A DNA stretch of 64,000 bases from Vigna angularis (Eukaryota > Streptophyta > Magnoliopsida > Fabales > Fabaceae), in NCBI RefSeq assembly GCF_016808095.1, contig NC_068979.1, positions 24,201,444-24,265,443 on the forward strand, given 5' to 3'. Of this stretch, positions 47,257-59,901 are shown piece after piece. Below the pieces are notes generated by a model. It made no database searches and was not told the DNA's origin. It saw only the letters and a program-made list of their open reading frames with translations. The number at the start of each line of letters is the position of its first letter. Position 1 is the stretch's first letter. Made by a program: the position numbers and the translations under genes.

Positions 47257-48214
47257 TTAAAAATACCTTTTATTCTATAAATATTACCTGTTTAAATGGA
47301 TTAATTAATATAGTTTATTGAATAAAATTAAAATAGCTATGATACCTGTATATTAAGTTTTTTTATTACAATTAATAATTAAAGCTTTGCTACTTATGTG
47401 ATGTTGACGACATACTATTTTTAATAATGGTCTTATATTTACACAAATGTCTCTCACAAGTTTGCCTAATAATATAAAAAGTGGGTTTTTTGTTTTGTTT
47501 AGATGTGCTTGTGGATAAGAGTATGTATAAGACGTGGCATTTTGATGGTGTTGGGTGATATTAGATTTCAAGATTTAGATCCAATCAATGTCACATGCCT
47601 TGAATAAGATAATTAAATTGACCAAGTCAATAACAATGCATTTAAAAATCTTTATCAAGAACAAACAAAGGAATCAAGGAGAACCGTTTGAAAAGAGTGC
47701 ATTATCATCTAAATTAGAAGCAAAATAGATTTTTAACTAACTTTGCAGGCTAACCTAAATTAGAGCAAGTTAAGGGGGAATTCAACCATTGTGATGCAAA
47801 TGGAAGCGTATTTGGTAGAGTCTAAATTATTTAATTTGATAATATATAAGAGCAGAAGTTAAAAAGGAAATAATATAGAATTTAAAACAAGCAAAATCCA
47901 CGGAAACATATATATATAGTGGGTTACATTTTTCAAGTGTTTTTGAGCGTTACTTATTATATTAAATACTTAAAATTTTAATTAGCATAATAGTGTTAAA
48001 GATTTTGTTAAAACTGGACTGTTGAGTCAGTATTGGATGCCTGTTTCATCACTCTAATAATAGTCAGTTAAAATAATAGATAAAATTGGCAAAACAACCT
48101 TTCTCAGGAAAATTTGGAAAATAATAAATGGGATCAGGTTTTTAAGCTTCTTCATTATAAGGATGACACATGATCACTACTAAAGATAAATTCTCTCTTT
48201 TAGGAGCATTACAA

Positions 48215-48897
48215 ATGGCCACAGACTTCTTCTGATCCATTTGTTTGTCTCCATGTTGATCATGGTGATATCTTTGAGATCCTTCTTCTTATCAATGTCT
48301 CATTTGGAAGATTAATCTACTTAATTAATACTCAATCAGACATAAGTTTTGTTGTTCATCAACTTAGTTTGTTACTTGTCTAAGAGAAAAAAACATGCAA
48401 CAAGTAATGAGGATAATAAAATACTTGAAGAATGCTCTTTGCACGGGTTTGTTGTATGTTGTTGATAATCCTGTCAAGATTCACACCTATTCTGATTCTT
48501 ATTGTACAACTTGTGCCATGAATCAACATTCAATTTTTAGATTTTGCATTCTTCTTGGCACATCAGTTATTACGTGAAAATCAAAGAAGCAAACTATTGT
48601 GTCCAAATCATCATATAAAGTATAATACGGAGCCCTAACTTTACTAAGTTGTGAGTTACAATGGATCCAACACTTGTTGCAGGATGTGCATGTTCATGTT
48701 CCAACACCTTATTCTACCTTTTGTGATAATAGTTCTACCATTCACATTGCTATAAGAATCCCACCTTCCATGAAAAGACTACAAAATGGTCTCATCAAAC
48801 TTCTCCAAGTTCCTTCTACAAGTCAAATTGCTATGTGTTTACTAAGTCCCTTTATTCTTCTACTTTTCAAAATATTGTATCCAACCTTAAAGAAGGG
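48215..48897 (+). pseudogene. Copia pol remnant (RT C-terminus and RNase H)
   Basis: Broken plus-strand frames give FGRLIYLINTQSDISFVVHQ, then MQQVMRIIKYLKNALCTGLL and, after further breaks, ELQWIQHLLQDVHVHV and CDNSSTIHIA. These line up in order with the end of copia reverse transcriptase and RNase H, and a stop (GTC TAA) already breaks the first block. Upstream pol, gag and the 5' LTR are not visible. It differs from the copia element at 9939 and belongs to another lineage. Confidence 0.8.
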
Positions 48898-49087
48898 TGA
48901 TAGAGATATCATAACAAATATCTTCTTTGATTTTTTTTGTTTCTTTTTCCATTTTGTTTGTTACAACTGCTTTCACAATTGATTTGTCTTGTATAAATGG
49001 CCTTAGCTATCTTTCTTTCTTGTAAGTTAGATTTTCTTTCATCATAATGAGAAAGTTACATTTGAGCTTTTTGTTCCACAGTCACAG
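48898..49087 (+). repeat. Candidate 3' LTR of the copia remnant
   Basis: TGATAGAGATATC follows a polypurine AAAGAAGGG, the usual junction between internal copia sequence and a 3' LTR. A TATA box (GTATAAATGG, about 48990) lies inside. The right end near TTCCACA (about 49080-49087) is a guess. Confidence 0.5.
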
Positions 49088-49580
49088 ATTTTTCACTATA
49101 ATATTGAATTATCCAATTACAATAAACACTTATGTAACTAGAATAAAATATACAAATTACGCTCCTTAAAACACCATCAAGAAGATCTACTAAGGTAATG
49201 AAAACACTTAATTACCTACAACACACTAGACACTGGTGCAAATATATCAAATCTAACTAAAAGACAAAAAAAGGTATCACTTGATATCTGATAAATTTAC
49301 AATGAAAATCTATCACATGACCACTTTTCCCTATGAATCTTGAAAAATTCTTTTTCTAAACAAGATGTAAGGTATAACACTATTACAATATCTCTTTAAG
49401 GAAATGACAAGACTATTTTATTCGAAAAGTATGGAATGATGCGAGAGAAAGCTTCTTTCATAAAACAATTTTAAGCTTTGCTTACTAATATAACTGATTA
49501 TATTTATATATAATTAATTATTATGTTGTTCACATAACCTAAAAACCATTTTGAATTAAAATAATTGATTATTATTAAAC
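49088..49580. other. AT-rich spacer
   Basis: I see no gene or clear element here. Confidence 0.5.
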
Positions 49581-50437
49581 CACTGATGCAGAAATAGCAT
49601 TTAACGTCATGTGTTTAATGTCTAACGAAAGAAAATCTAACGTAAAAAATGACTAGTGACAGTTTTGTAAATAACACGCCATTATAAACGTGATACGTCA
49701 AATAAGGTATAGATGTCGGTTCCCTAGGATCAAACGTCAAATGGTCTGCATACAGAATTGAAAAGTCACTATTTTATTACCTTTAGACGTTGGATTCCCT
49801 TCCCTGGACATCAATAAGCTGTGAAAATACCCCAAAAAGTAGAGAAAAAATTGATTGTTTTAGCAATTAGGTGTTGATGGTGGAAGGGGCCGCCATCAAA
49901 TTCCCTTTTAAACCGCAAAAACTCAAAACGCGAGCCTCACTTTCTTTCGCATTTTCGCTTGAGTTTTCTTTTCGTTCGCGTTCGTCATTACTGCTGCAAG
50001 GTATGTTTGATTGATTTTCTTCTAATTAATTTATTTTGCACCGATTAACTTTAGTTTACACCGATTAAATTTCATTTGCACCGATTAAAGTTTGTTTGCA
50101 CTGATTAATTTTGGCTTATGATGTAGTTTTTTGCACAAGTTGACGGGTCTCGACGGCGACATTGAGTGTCCAATCTCCATTTCTTGAAACTCATAGTATA
50201 TACAATTTTTTGATAATGCTGGAATTGTTTTCTGTATTTCAAGTGTGGTAATATTATAAAAAAAATAACTATTTTTTTTAAAAACTAGACGCCAGTTTAT
50301 GAGGGGTCTAATGTCAAAATTGATGTCCGGGAAAGGGGATCCGACGTCAAAATTGACGTCTCCCAATAAGACGTCGAATTTGGATTGGACGTTGAATGTC
50401 GAAAATAACATACATCAAAAACATTTTTGCAGTAGTA
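49581..50437. mobile_element. CACTA-like remnant
   Basis: Left end CACTGATGCAGAAATAGCAT and right end ATTTTTGCAGTAGTA are imperfect inverses. Subterminal ACGTC repeats (49600-49680 and 50290-50400) match the style of the element at 21352. No target duplication is clear and no coding region is left. Confidence 0.5.
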
Positions 50438-50639
50438 AAATAAGTTCTTTTTTATATATAAATGTCTTACATAATTTATTACTACCACAAATAATCAATT
50501 ATTTATGAAACGTGTGAAAACTAGAACTTTGAACAACATTAAATTATATTTTAACATAATTGATTATTTCTCAACATAATAAATTGTTTCACTTGTACAT
50601 AAAATGACTTCTAACTTGTCTATTATGTTTTGGTTTTGA

Positions 50640-52420
50640 CCAAACCGAAATATAAAAAGGCGGAGTAGCCTTTTTTCAATTTTTGCAAACATATAAGTCT
50701 CGGTTAAAAAAAAATCAAAATCATATGTAGCTTTTGGCTTCAGTTAAAAAACAATGGTTTAATACCTTTTTTGGTCCCAATTTTGGTTGGGAATGTTCGA
50801 AATGGTCCCAATTATTTTTTCTTGTTCAATATAGTTCTAAAGAATGTAATTTGTGTTCAATTTAGTCCTTTTTGGAAACGCTGTTTAAATCGTTAACGGT
50901 CAGATGTTCAGATGTGTAATTACATAGTGAAATGTCATGTATTGGCTGACGTTGAGTCCTTTGTGGCATTGTGAGTTGGATTTATTATTTTTGAAATTCT
51001 ATTTATGATATTAGGGTTTTTGAAAATTAAATTAAGGGTATTGAAGTCTGAAAGGTTGATCGTTGTTTGGGAGGGTCGTGACGACACTCCTACCACCTTC
51101 CCCATCGAAGCCGGTCTTCATTGATAGCGACAACACGACTGACCGCCCTGGCCGGACGAGAAGTTGGGGTAGAGAATGATCTCGGCTTGCAGAAGCAGCA
51201 ACGACACTGATTCTCTCTTCCATGGTCGCTGCCTTCCATGGTCGCTGCAATGTCGTTCCCGCCGCCGGCAATGACAACTCTGTCTAAGTTCTTCGGCGAT
51301 TTCGATCGCGACTAGGACGACGCTTAGACTGACGTTGGTGGTACTGGCCAGACAAAGGAGACAAAGACATGGGGTAGGTGTGGATGTTTTGTGCGAAAGC
51401 GAAGGGAGAAACAACAAGCGATACTGGTGTCGGCTTCAGAAATACTTCCAATGGGGGTCGCCGCCAGCAACGATGACCTCAGTGATGAATGATGTGGGCG
51501 TTATATTGTTGCTGGTGGGTGAGAAAACTTAACGATTTTTTTTTTGTGATGGGGAAGATCATGCGATTTGGGGTTTTAACAGGTGCTCCATTCTTGCGGA
51601 GAGGAGCTCGTGGTGGTGGCTCGCGGTTGATGCAACAATTCATGGCAACGCGGTAAGGCTGAGGAGGTGATAGACAGACGTCGAAGGTGGAGAGGCCCGA
51701 GGAAAACAGCAGCTCTGAAACGGCGGCGACGTCCGATTAATTTTTAAAAGAAGAACCTAATATCAGAATTTCAAAAATAATAAATCCACCTCACTACCCC
51801 TTAAGGACTCCACGTTAGCCAATACATGACATTTTATTTTGTAATTGCACATCTGGACATCTGGTCGTTAACGATTTAAACGGCGTTTGCAAAAAGGACT
51901 AAATTAAACACAAATTACATTCTTTAGGACTACATTGAACAGCAAAAAAAATTGGTACCATTTCGAACATTCCCATCCAAAATTGGGATCAAAAAAGGTA
52001 TTAAAGCAAAAGCAATCAAAGCCTAAAAGGTGCCAAATAAGCACAAATTTGACCTTTTCAACTGACAACACTATGAACAAGGTCTATGGCTTCAGTTCTC
52101 CTCAAAACTGATGTCATAGGGTCCTGACATTCCCCCATGTAGAGAGATATTTTAGATTTTTTAGATTTTGAAACACACCTATGACCTCGATTGTGATGAG
52201 AATCGGTGCCATAGAGCCTTTATGCTTCGGTTTCACAAAGACCCGAGACTAAAAGTGTGAACCAAATTTCAAAAATGCCTCCAATTTTTTTTTAATTATT
52301 TCGGGAGGCTTTAGGTAGCGGTTCTTAGTAGAATCGATGCCATAGAGTAGTTATTGCTTTAGTTAATAAAATAGTTGAGGCAATATGTGTTCAAATAGTT
52401 AAAAAAAGGGAAAATTCACA
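50640..52420. mobile_element. Older dispersed repeat split by the MULE
   Basis: Sequences on both sides of the MULE share wording such as TGGCTTCAGTT (about 50734 and 52086) and variants of CTATGGC / GCCATAG (52080-52350). This suggests one older element, perhaps CACTA-like, into which the MULE jumped. Its ends are not resolved. Confidence 0.3.
50756..52007. mobile_element. Non-autonomous MULE with GC-rich interior
   Basis: The 1252-bp element has ends GGTTTAATACC / GGTATTAAAGC (last position pair diverged). TIRs are about 260 bp (50756-51020 and 51748-52007). Flanking 9-mers AAAAACAAT and AAAAGCAAT (8/9) are the target duplication. The interior (51040-51730) is markedly GC-rich, with frames on both strands, and looks like captured genic DNA. 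I do not recognise a parent gene. Confidence 0.85.
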
Positions 52421-54520
52421 AACCCATGTGTAGTTTCTTCTATGATTTTCTTCTTCGTTGCTCGCGAACTAGTGCTGATATTACTCCATTACTCTGAACG
52501 TCGTGGTCATTACCTACAACGCCATGGTCATTGCCTCCAATGCCGTCTTCACTAGTTTTTCATTCACGAACGCGTTTCTCCGCGGTAAGCTTTGGTTGCT
52601 TCATTAGTTACCTTTTTTGGGCTTTTTTGAGTTTGTTTTGGTTCCTGAGACTAATATGTTATTTGTATTTGTGTCCATGTATTGTTTTCTTGTGGTGGAA
52701 TTTTGTTTCGTTCGAAAACGCGAGCTGTTTCACGGTTCTCCATTGTTGTTCACCTTTCATGCTCCTAGGTTCCTATTATTATGTTTAAAATTTACTTTTT
52801 AATATGACCATATAATTTTTCAATAGGTTGTTCATTTTTTATATATTTGATATGTGATTAATTGTATGCTTAAATATATTATTGTATTGAATTGACCTTA
52901 ATTTCCCGTTTGAGATTCAATATAAAAATTATTTATTGTCTTCAAGTTTTTTTTAAGAAATGTATTTTTTTAAAATGAATATAAGAGGAGATGGTAATAA
53001 TAAGTTATAGTATTGAATCTTGAATTGTCCGGTTGGACAATTTGAGAAGAGTAATCACTTTTTCATAGTTTATTAATGCATATAAATTTTAATATATATG
53101 TTTTAAAATTCATGAATATTTGCAAGTATGTTTTATTCCGAAAATGCATAAATTTCTAAATGCAAATTTACTTAAGACTATCATAGAGAATTATTCATAT
53201 TTTACATTTTAATCAAAACAATGGAGAGAATAACCAACAACAAGAGTTGCAAGTATCATCAAAGTCATCATTAAGTCAACACATCATGCTTTGTCATCAA
53301 CTTGAGCCTAAGTCATTTCGACACAACCTAGAATCGAGTCGAATTAGTCTGATCTAAGTTTAGGCCAAATTAACTCAAATTAAATCTAATTTGACTATAC
53401 TCAATCAAGATCCAATTTAACTTTATTTAGACTTGAACCCACTCGATCCAATCTTTACTAACTAAACAATAATTTTTGTTTTGAAATGACTCGACTAAAC
53501 TTTTAATTATTACTTGACTCAATCTTAAAATTAAAGTTATATAATTTTAATAATTATAAATTTTATTTCACAATTTAGATTTTTTTATCACCCTTATACG
53601 TTATATCCAAATTCACGTGCTGTTATTGTTAAAAGTTATTTGTTTTTTTTATTGATTGATAGAGTAATTTTAGTATCGCATAGTTGCTTTTGTCACATTT
53701 TTTCATTGTCGCCTCTGGACCCTAAATTCAACACTAACTTTTTCATTTCATTTTCATTCTTTTCCATTTGTTCCTTGTCTCGTAAGAAATTTGTACATAT
53801 GTAATCACTTTTGTTGATTCTTCTGCTTCGTCTTTCCTGATTAATTTTATGGCTTTTTATATCTTGTAAAGAAAACTAATTATTTGGCTCAGAGTAGTTT
53901 TAAAGTTTTTATTATTATTATTTTTCCTTTGTGAACAATGTGTGTAGATGGTCAATTGGTTATTGTAGTTGAAAGAACTTAACTGTCAGCACATGGTGTG
54001 AAGAACAATTTTCTTTTTCAATTTGCTACAAGGTAATTATTGGTTCTTTCTTTAGCTTTATTCTCAAAATTGTTCCCCATCTTTTATTAAGTATGGTGAT
54101 AAATCTTTATGACAATTTTGTATATGTATTCACCTTAGGTTAGGTAGACCATCTAATAACAATTAATTACATTACTAAAATCATATTACCAAATATTGGT
54201 AATAATTGGTAAGTTAATAGATTTAATTACTCATTAAAACATGTTTATCATTCTAGAGTAAAACACATTCAAATATGATTTATTGTTTTCTTATATCATT
54301 AGTTCTTATTACCTGACTTTAGAGATAGATATATTCGATAAACACATTCTATATATACTTCTAACTTAGTAACTTATATTTTTTATTTTTAAGTGTTCAT
54401 TTTAAATGTTTTAGCAAATAATTGTAAAAGATTATATTTTTAAAAAGTCAAACACATTCATGGTAAGTTAAAATAATTAGAAAAGAGGAAAAAAAAGGTG
54501 AATAGTTAAAAAAACAAGAA
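52421..54520. other. Intergenic spacer
   Basis: Nothing supported as a gene. 52490-52760 is less AT-rich with open frames but no domain. 53690-54040 has CT-rich then intron-like sequence that could be leader debris. Confidence 0.4.
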
Positions 54521-54695
54521 GGATAATGATACTTTGAAAACATTTTTTGACAACATTTTAACAACATCTACGTGTCATTCTGTGACTGGTCCATGTTGGT
54601 ATTTATGATTATTATTATTGATTGTGTAGTAATTTTGGACCAATCACAGAATGAAACGTAGACGATGTTAAAATGTTGTCAAAGTATCATTATCC
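54521..54695. mobile_element. 175-bp MITE
   Basis: Ends GGATAATGATACTTTGA / TCAAAGTATCATTATCC are perfect inverses. The arms continue as imperfect inverses for about 70 bp (GACAACATTTTAAC, CATTCTGTGA). It has no coding capacity. The target duplication is uncertain (AAGAA on both sides at a small offset). Confidence 0.8.
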
Positions 54696-54719
54696 AAAGA
54701 AAAAAGATTATAAACCTTA

Positions 54720-54993
54720 GGCTTAATACCCTATTTTGTTCCCAGTTTCGCTCGAAAATGTCAAATTAGTCCATCTTTTAAAAAGTGCGTCAATTACGTC
54801 CTTACTTAATAAAATTTATATCAATGAAATCACTTCCGTTAAATTAATAATTAACGCCGTTTGTACGGATTTAACGGAAGTGATTTCATTGATATAAATT
54901 TTATTAAGTAAGGACGTAATTGACGCACTTTTTAAAAGATGGACTAATTTGACATTTTCGAGCGAAACTGGGAACAAAATAGGGTATTAAGCC
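54720..54993. mobile_element. Foldback MULE (MITE) with near-complete palindrome
   Basis: The 274-bp element has two 125-bp arms that are, by eye, exact reverse complements around a 24-bp loop (54845-54868). Ends are GGCTTAATACC / GGTATTAAGCC. Flanking 9-mers TAAACCTTA and TAAACCTAA (8/9) give the Mutator-type target duplication. Any transcript would form a long hairpin. Confidence 0.92.
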
Positions 54994-55002
54994 TAAACCT
55001 AA

Positions 55003-55008
55003 AGATAA

Positions 55009-55048
<40 letters not shown>

Positions 55049-57527
55049 TACATTATCTAATAAATTGTGAGTATTTTAATAATTTAAATGAAAACGAAGA
55101 TAGATATTAGGAAAGGTATGAGGATGAGAACGAGGAGGCATATATGTACATTCTCATTTTCATCTCTATACGTAATCGAAAAAATCAAGTATTACTCATA
55201 CCCATATCTATATCAGTTAATGCGGTGATTTCTCGTCAAAATGGAGACGAATTCAAATAATATTCACGATGAAATGTTTATTTGTCATCCCTATGCATAT
55301 GCTCAACAAATTTTCAAGAATTGTTTTAATTGTCAATGAAGTTAGTGGAGATTTATTCCACTAACAAATATTGTATAATTGCAAATAATAGAATTAATTG
55401 TCAATTCACCTAGCAAAAATATTTTAAAGAATATTTCAAAGAGTTTTGCATTCACATATTTTATAATTATTTTTTGTTTTTTTAAAAGGTTGTGTAATTT
55501 TATACATTTTTTGGATTTTAAGTTGATATACAATATTTTCACAAAAAATAATTTGGAAATTCATGAATTTTGTCCAAAAAAATGCAAAAGAATAAGTGTG
55601 AAAGGCATTTCATGGATGTACTTTTATGTACATTTACAACCATTAATCTTAGCTTTCTTGAACATTAATTGAGTTTAAATATAATATTTTAACTTAGATT
55701 TGTCTATATAGGATTAATTAATCTTTAAATAAAATCATTCTCTAAAAATAATTTTTAAGTCATGTTATGATACATTTTAGCTAGATAAAATGTATTAGAC
55801 ATACTAGTTAGTCAAGTCTAATTAGAATTGATGAATCATCCATGAGCTTATTTTGTTAGATGATATGATAAAATATATAAGTGTTTCTTAAGCGTTCTAA
55901 CCTATGCTTTGTATACTTAAAGTGTAAGTAAACTTATAAATTATTTATAAATAATGTCACGAAAAAATCGTCTAATAATCTTATAAATGATATTAACAAG
56001 ATGAGTTAAAGATTTTCGGTTATTGAAAAAAAACTAGTATCATAAACTTAAAAATGAAATAAAGTATTCTTCAAGAAGAATAAAAAAAAAGATACACTTA
56101 CTATTTCATTACATGGAAAAATAAAGTTAAAAAATTGTTTTCTAAGTTAACTATAACCATGAAATATCTATGTATAGTAAAAAAAAAGAATTATATTATA
56201 TAAAATAAAAGAAAATAAATTTTACAAAATGGTCAAATTAATTGAAATGCTATATTTTTCTCTTTTATCTTCTTTTCCTTCTTATTCTTGCTTATATTGT
56301 TAATGTTTTCTTATTGAAATATTACATGTTTCAAGTATGGAATAATATTTTACTTTTTGAATTTTTTTTAATTGTTTTATACTTTATGCTTAAACATTAA
56401 TTACATTCTTTTCTTTACATTTCTTATTTATATATATATATATATATATAATTATTCTTTAAACTATCCAATCATATACAAAATGATATATATTGAAAAC
56501 AACAATATGTGGATTATAAGATGGTGTCAGTGTCAACACTTTTGAATACTGATGAAGACTAAGTACAAGGAAGATTTTATTCTCCTACCCCATATTATTT
56601 TTCTCTAAAGCATGATTTGGTACAATTTGTTGTTGTTTCTTCATGCAGTAATGCTGCAATCCCTACTAGGACCATGCTTATTAATGCACATATCCATCAA
56701 AAGATACAATACAAGGACCATTTTCCACTTTTTCAATTTTGTTAATGGAAGAAATTTATATAGGTTCTGCCAAATAAGCTTTCATTATGCTTATTTGTTC
56801 TGGTTACCACGTGCACTCCATGAAGAAAATGTTTGTACTGTATAGAATCTGAAAGTTATCTTTTTACTTTTTTATTATACAATTTTTAAATAGTTTTTTT
56901 ATTAAAGAAAATTTTCAGTTTGTATAACTAAAAGTACTTTCATATGATAAAATTTTGCAATTTTTTTTTATGAATAAAGACTTTTGAATTATATAATCCA
57001 GACGTATTTTTTATATACAAAAAATTTAAACTTCCATAATTTGAAAGTAAAACGAATTAAATTACACGTTCCGAAGTCATTTCTTAAGGGTGAAATGTTC
57101 ATATTTATGGAAGAGCCGGAAAAAATATAGAAATAACGAAGAAATAACCCCTTTTCACATGTCATAACAGTTTGGGCTTTTGTCATTAAAATTTGGGCCT
57201 TTCTTTACGTTAGACCATATTCCAGTAGCCCACACTAACTGAAAAAATTTTGATTTTTGTAAAACAACAATGTGTTGCTTCACATTGTAAAAAGAGATTA
57301 TCTCATGTCATACGATTGCCATTACAACTAAACATCTAAGTTTGTGATTTTAGTTGGAATTCCTTAGATATCAGAAAGAAGTTATACATATTTTTTTCAT
57401 TTCATAATTTTTGTTTTATTTAATTTTATCCAATTTTCATAAACATAAGAGTATTTTTGTCTACTAAAATCTGGTATACATTACTAAAATATACCAACTA
57501 AAAAATAGACGTACGCGCATTAACAAA

Positions 57528-57620
<93 letters not shown>

Positions 57621-58084
57621 TGAAAGACAATTAAGAGTATGTCTGTTTAAACTTTTTTTTCCATATATATTTTAATTAAAAATCATCTATTATGATTTTT
57701 AACAAGTTTGGGTAAACCTGTTTAAAAAAAATACTCTGTTTTTTTAATAGATATTTTGGAGTTGTTTCTCATAAAAAATGTATTAGACACAATAAAAAAA
57801 TTTCAAAACATGAAAAAACATATAAAATTATGCTTATACAAAAATTATTTGAAAGTAAGTTATTTTTCAACAATAACTTCCTTTTTCAGCATAAATAGAC
57901 CTATTTTTATTTATATATCTTTTACTCTTTTCAGTTTAAATATCGGACGTAAATATTTATATTTTGATACATTGTTTTATAAAATTGAAAGTCTTAATAT
58001 GCACAAGACATTTTCTTTTATTAATACAATAGTTTTTATATTAGACCAAAATTGATACTAAGAGGAAGATGATGTCGGTTTATT
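55003..58084. other. AT-rich intergenic spacer
   Basis: No supported gene. Microsatellites: (AT)n at about 55010-55045 and 57531-57617, and a short run at about 56431-56450. Confidence 0.55.
57531..57617. repeat. (AT)n microsatellite
   Basis: Pure AT run of about 87 bp, the longest in the window. Confidence 0.97.
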
Positions 58085-58128
58085 GATGGTAACTTGGATA
58101 CAAAATTTCTTCTCATCAATTATACGAG

Positions 58129-59584
58129 TAGAGTTATCAATGGGTAACCCATCCTGACCTGATCCATCACGGGTTGGTCACTTAGTTAGTGTCGTCAAAA
58201 TAAGTTGAAACTCGTGAGTCAACCTGGTTCACCACGGGTTTGAGTCGGGTTGGGTTAGAAAAAAATGCAAAAATTTTGATGCGAGCCAATTTTGACCAGG
58301 CTCACTAAGAACTCGGCTCACACGGATTGAACCTGTGGTGGGTCGGGTTGGCTCATCAACCCACCTAATTTTTTTAATTAAATTAAATTAATTATTCAAA
58401 TCCTATTTTTTTTATTAAAATCAAATTAATTATTCAAAATGCACAACCTTCACACTGTTGTCTTTCCAAAAGTTCTCCTTTGCAAATAAAAAAGATTATA
58501 GATTGAATAATATTATAGATGAAGATAAAGAAGAAGATGCTTCAAGAGAGCATAATACTGTGGATTTATCCATTCAGGACTCCAATTTAATGGATGAATA
58601 ATATTATAGATTGGATAATTCAGGAATATATCATTTGTTTTATCTTGTTTTTAGACCTATCATGACAGTTTTATCTTGTGATATATATTTTTGTTAACGA
58701 CTATACGTAGTTTCTTGGTCAAACAATTGTGTATGTCTCATTAAACTAAATTGGTAAAATTTTGTGCTTGATAGCTTAGAAATATAACAATATATTTCTT
58801 TTGTTTCATTTTCTTTTATATCAATTGGACCAATTATTACTGTTTCAATTTGATCGATCAAAGTAACATGTTATAAGAATTTGAGAAGAAGAGGGTGAAA
58901 AAAAAGTTAATTAAGTGAGCCAATGAGCCAACCCGTTTAACCCACCAACCCGTGGTGGGTCGGGTCGGGTCACCCGTTTTGACAGCTCTACTTAGTGAAC
59001 CAACCCAACGCGACTCATTTATTAGTAAGCTGAAAAAATTTAAACCTGGCTCGACCTACCACGGGTTGGTGGCTTAAACGGGTTGACTCACTAACTTACT
59101 TAATTATAAGTTTTTTTAAAATAAAAAAATTACAATTTTTTTTAATTCAAATCTAAATAAATTTCACTCTAAAATGATGTTCAATTTCAAAGGCAATTAA
59201 AAAATAAATATATCATACAATAATCAAAAAACAAGCACAAAATGTGAACAAATAAGTTTTTAAGATTGATAATTTTTGTATCATATGTCCATTTATAACA
59301 TTAGAGTGTTGAATAGATAAATCTATAATATTTTTCTCTCTTGAAACATCTTCTTTTTTATCCTCATCTACAATATAATAAAAAAATGCTAACTAATAAT
59401 ATTGAAAAACAAAATAATAAATAATTAAATTAAATTAGGTGGGTTGGTGAGCCAACCCGGCTCACCATAGGTTGAACCCAAATGAGCCGAGTTCTAAGTG
59501 AGCCGGGTTGGAAACTAGTCCGCATAAAAAAATCTGTAGTGAGTCGGGTTGGCTCACGGGTTATAATCCATTTTGACAGCACTA
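58129..59584 (-). mobile_element. Outer hAT element
   Basis: Ends TAGAGTTATCAA / TTTTGACAGCACTA with a perfect 8-bp target duplication TATACGAG (58121-58128 and 59585-59592). On the minus strand at about 59290-59368, after an acceptor-like TTGTAG, it encodes DEDKKEDVSREKNIIDLSIQ, the same tail as the hAT transposase at 22970-23046. The rest of the transposase is gone. A second hAT lies inside it. Confidence 0.9.
58187..58990 (+). mobile_element. Inner hAT element nested in the outer one
   Basis: The 804-bp element has ends TAGTGTCGTCAAAA / TTTTGACAGCTCTA and CTTAGT repeated on both sides (58181-58186 and 58991-58996; up to 7-8 bp if one end base is reassigned). It interrupts a hAT subterminal sequence that is continuous in the copy at 23270-23420 (reverse strand). 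A plus-strand tail at 58519-58601 reads DEDKEEDASREHNTVDLSIQ and ends in TAA. Confidence 0.85.
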
Positions 59585-59901
59585 TATACGAGGATAAAGA
59601 TTTTCTCCTTAGTTAGTGTCAACTTGACCGATAAAAAGGTATAAAAAATATAATAATGATTTGTTATGCATAAAATTAAGTACATTATTACTTTAATTAG
59701 ATCAAATTACAATAGTCACACAAATGATGGTAATTTAGATGCAAAACTTCTTCTCATCAATCAAATGAAGATAAAGATTTTCTCTTTAGTTAGTGTCGAC
59801 TTGACCGATAAAAAGGTATAAAAAATATAATAATGATTTGTTATGCATAAAATTAAGTATATTATTACTTTAATTAAATCAAATTACAATAGTCACACAA
59901 A

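Larger units (their letters stand above)
44821..48214. other. Intergenic spacer upstream of PMT2
   Basis: A GC-richer patch at 45095-45310 stands out from AT-rich surroundings and could be PMT2 distal promoter or old coding debris. The frame there has no recognisable domain. The rest is AT-rich with microsatellites: (TA)n at about 45430-45458, 46020-46098 and 47173-47236, and (TTA)n at about 46887-46916. No gene supported. Confidence 0.45.
58085..59901. repeat. About 177-bp tandem duplication, first copy split by hAT insertions
   Basis: Copy 1 is 58085-58128 plus 59593-59725; copy 2 is 59726-59901. Both begin GATGGTAA and end ...AATAGTCACACAA, with few differences. Copy 2 has no insertion at the matching point (CATCAAT..AGATAAAG), so it serves as an empty site. 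Confidence 0.88.

Noticed and set aside
45896..47280. ORFs ending in long IYIYIY runs
   Set aside because: They are translations of (TA)n microsatellites.
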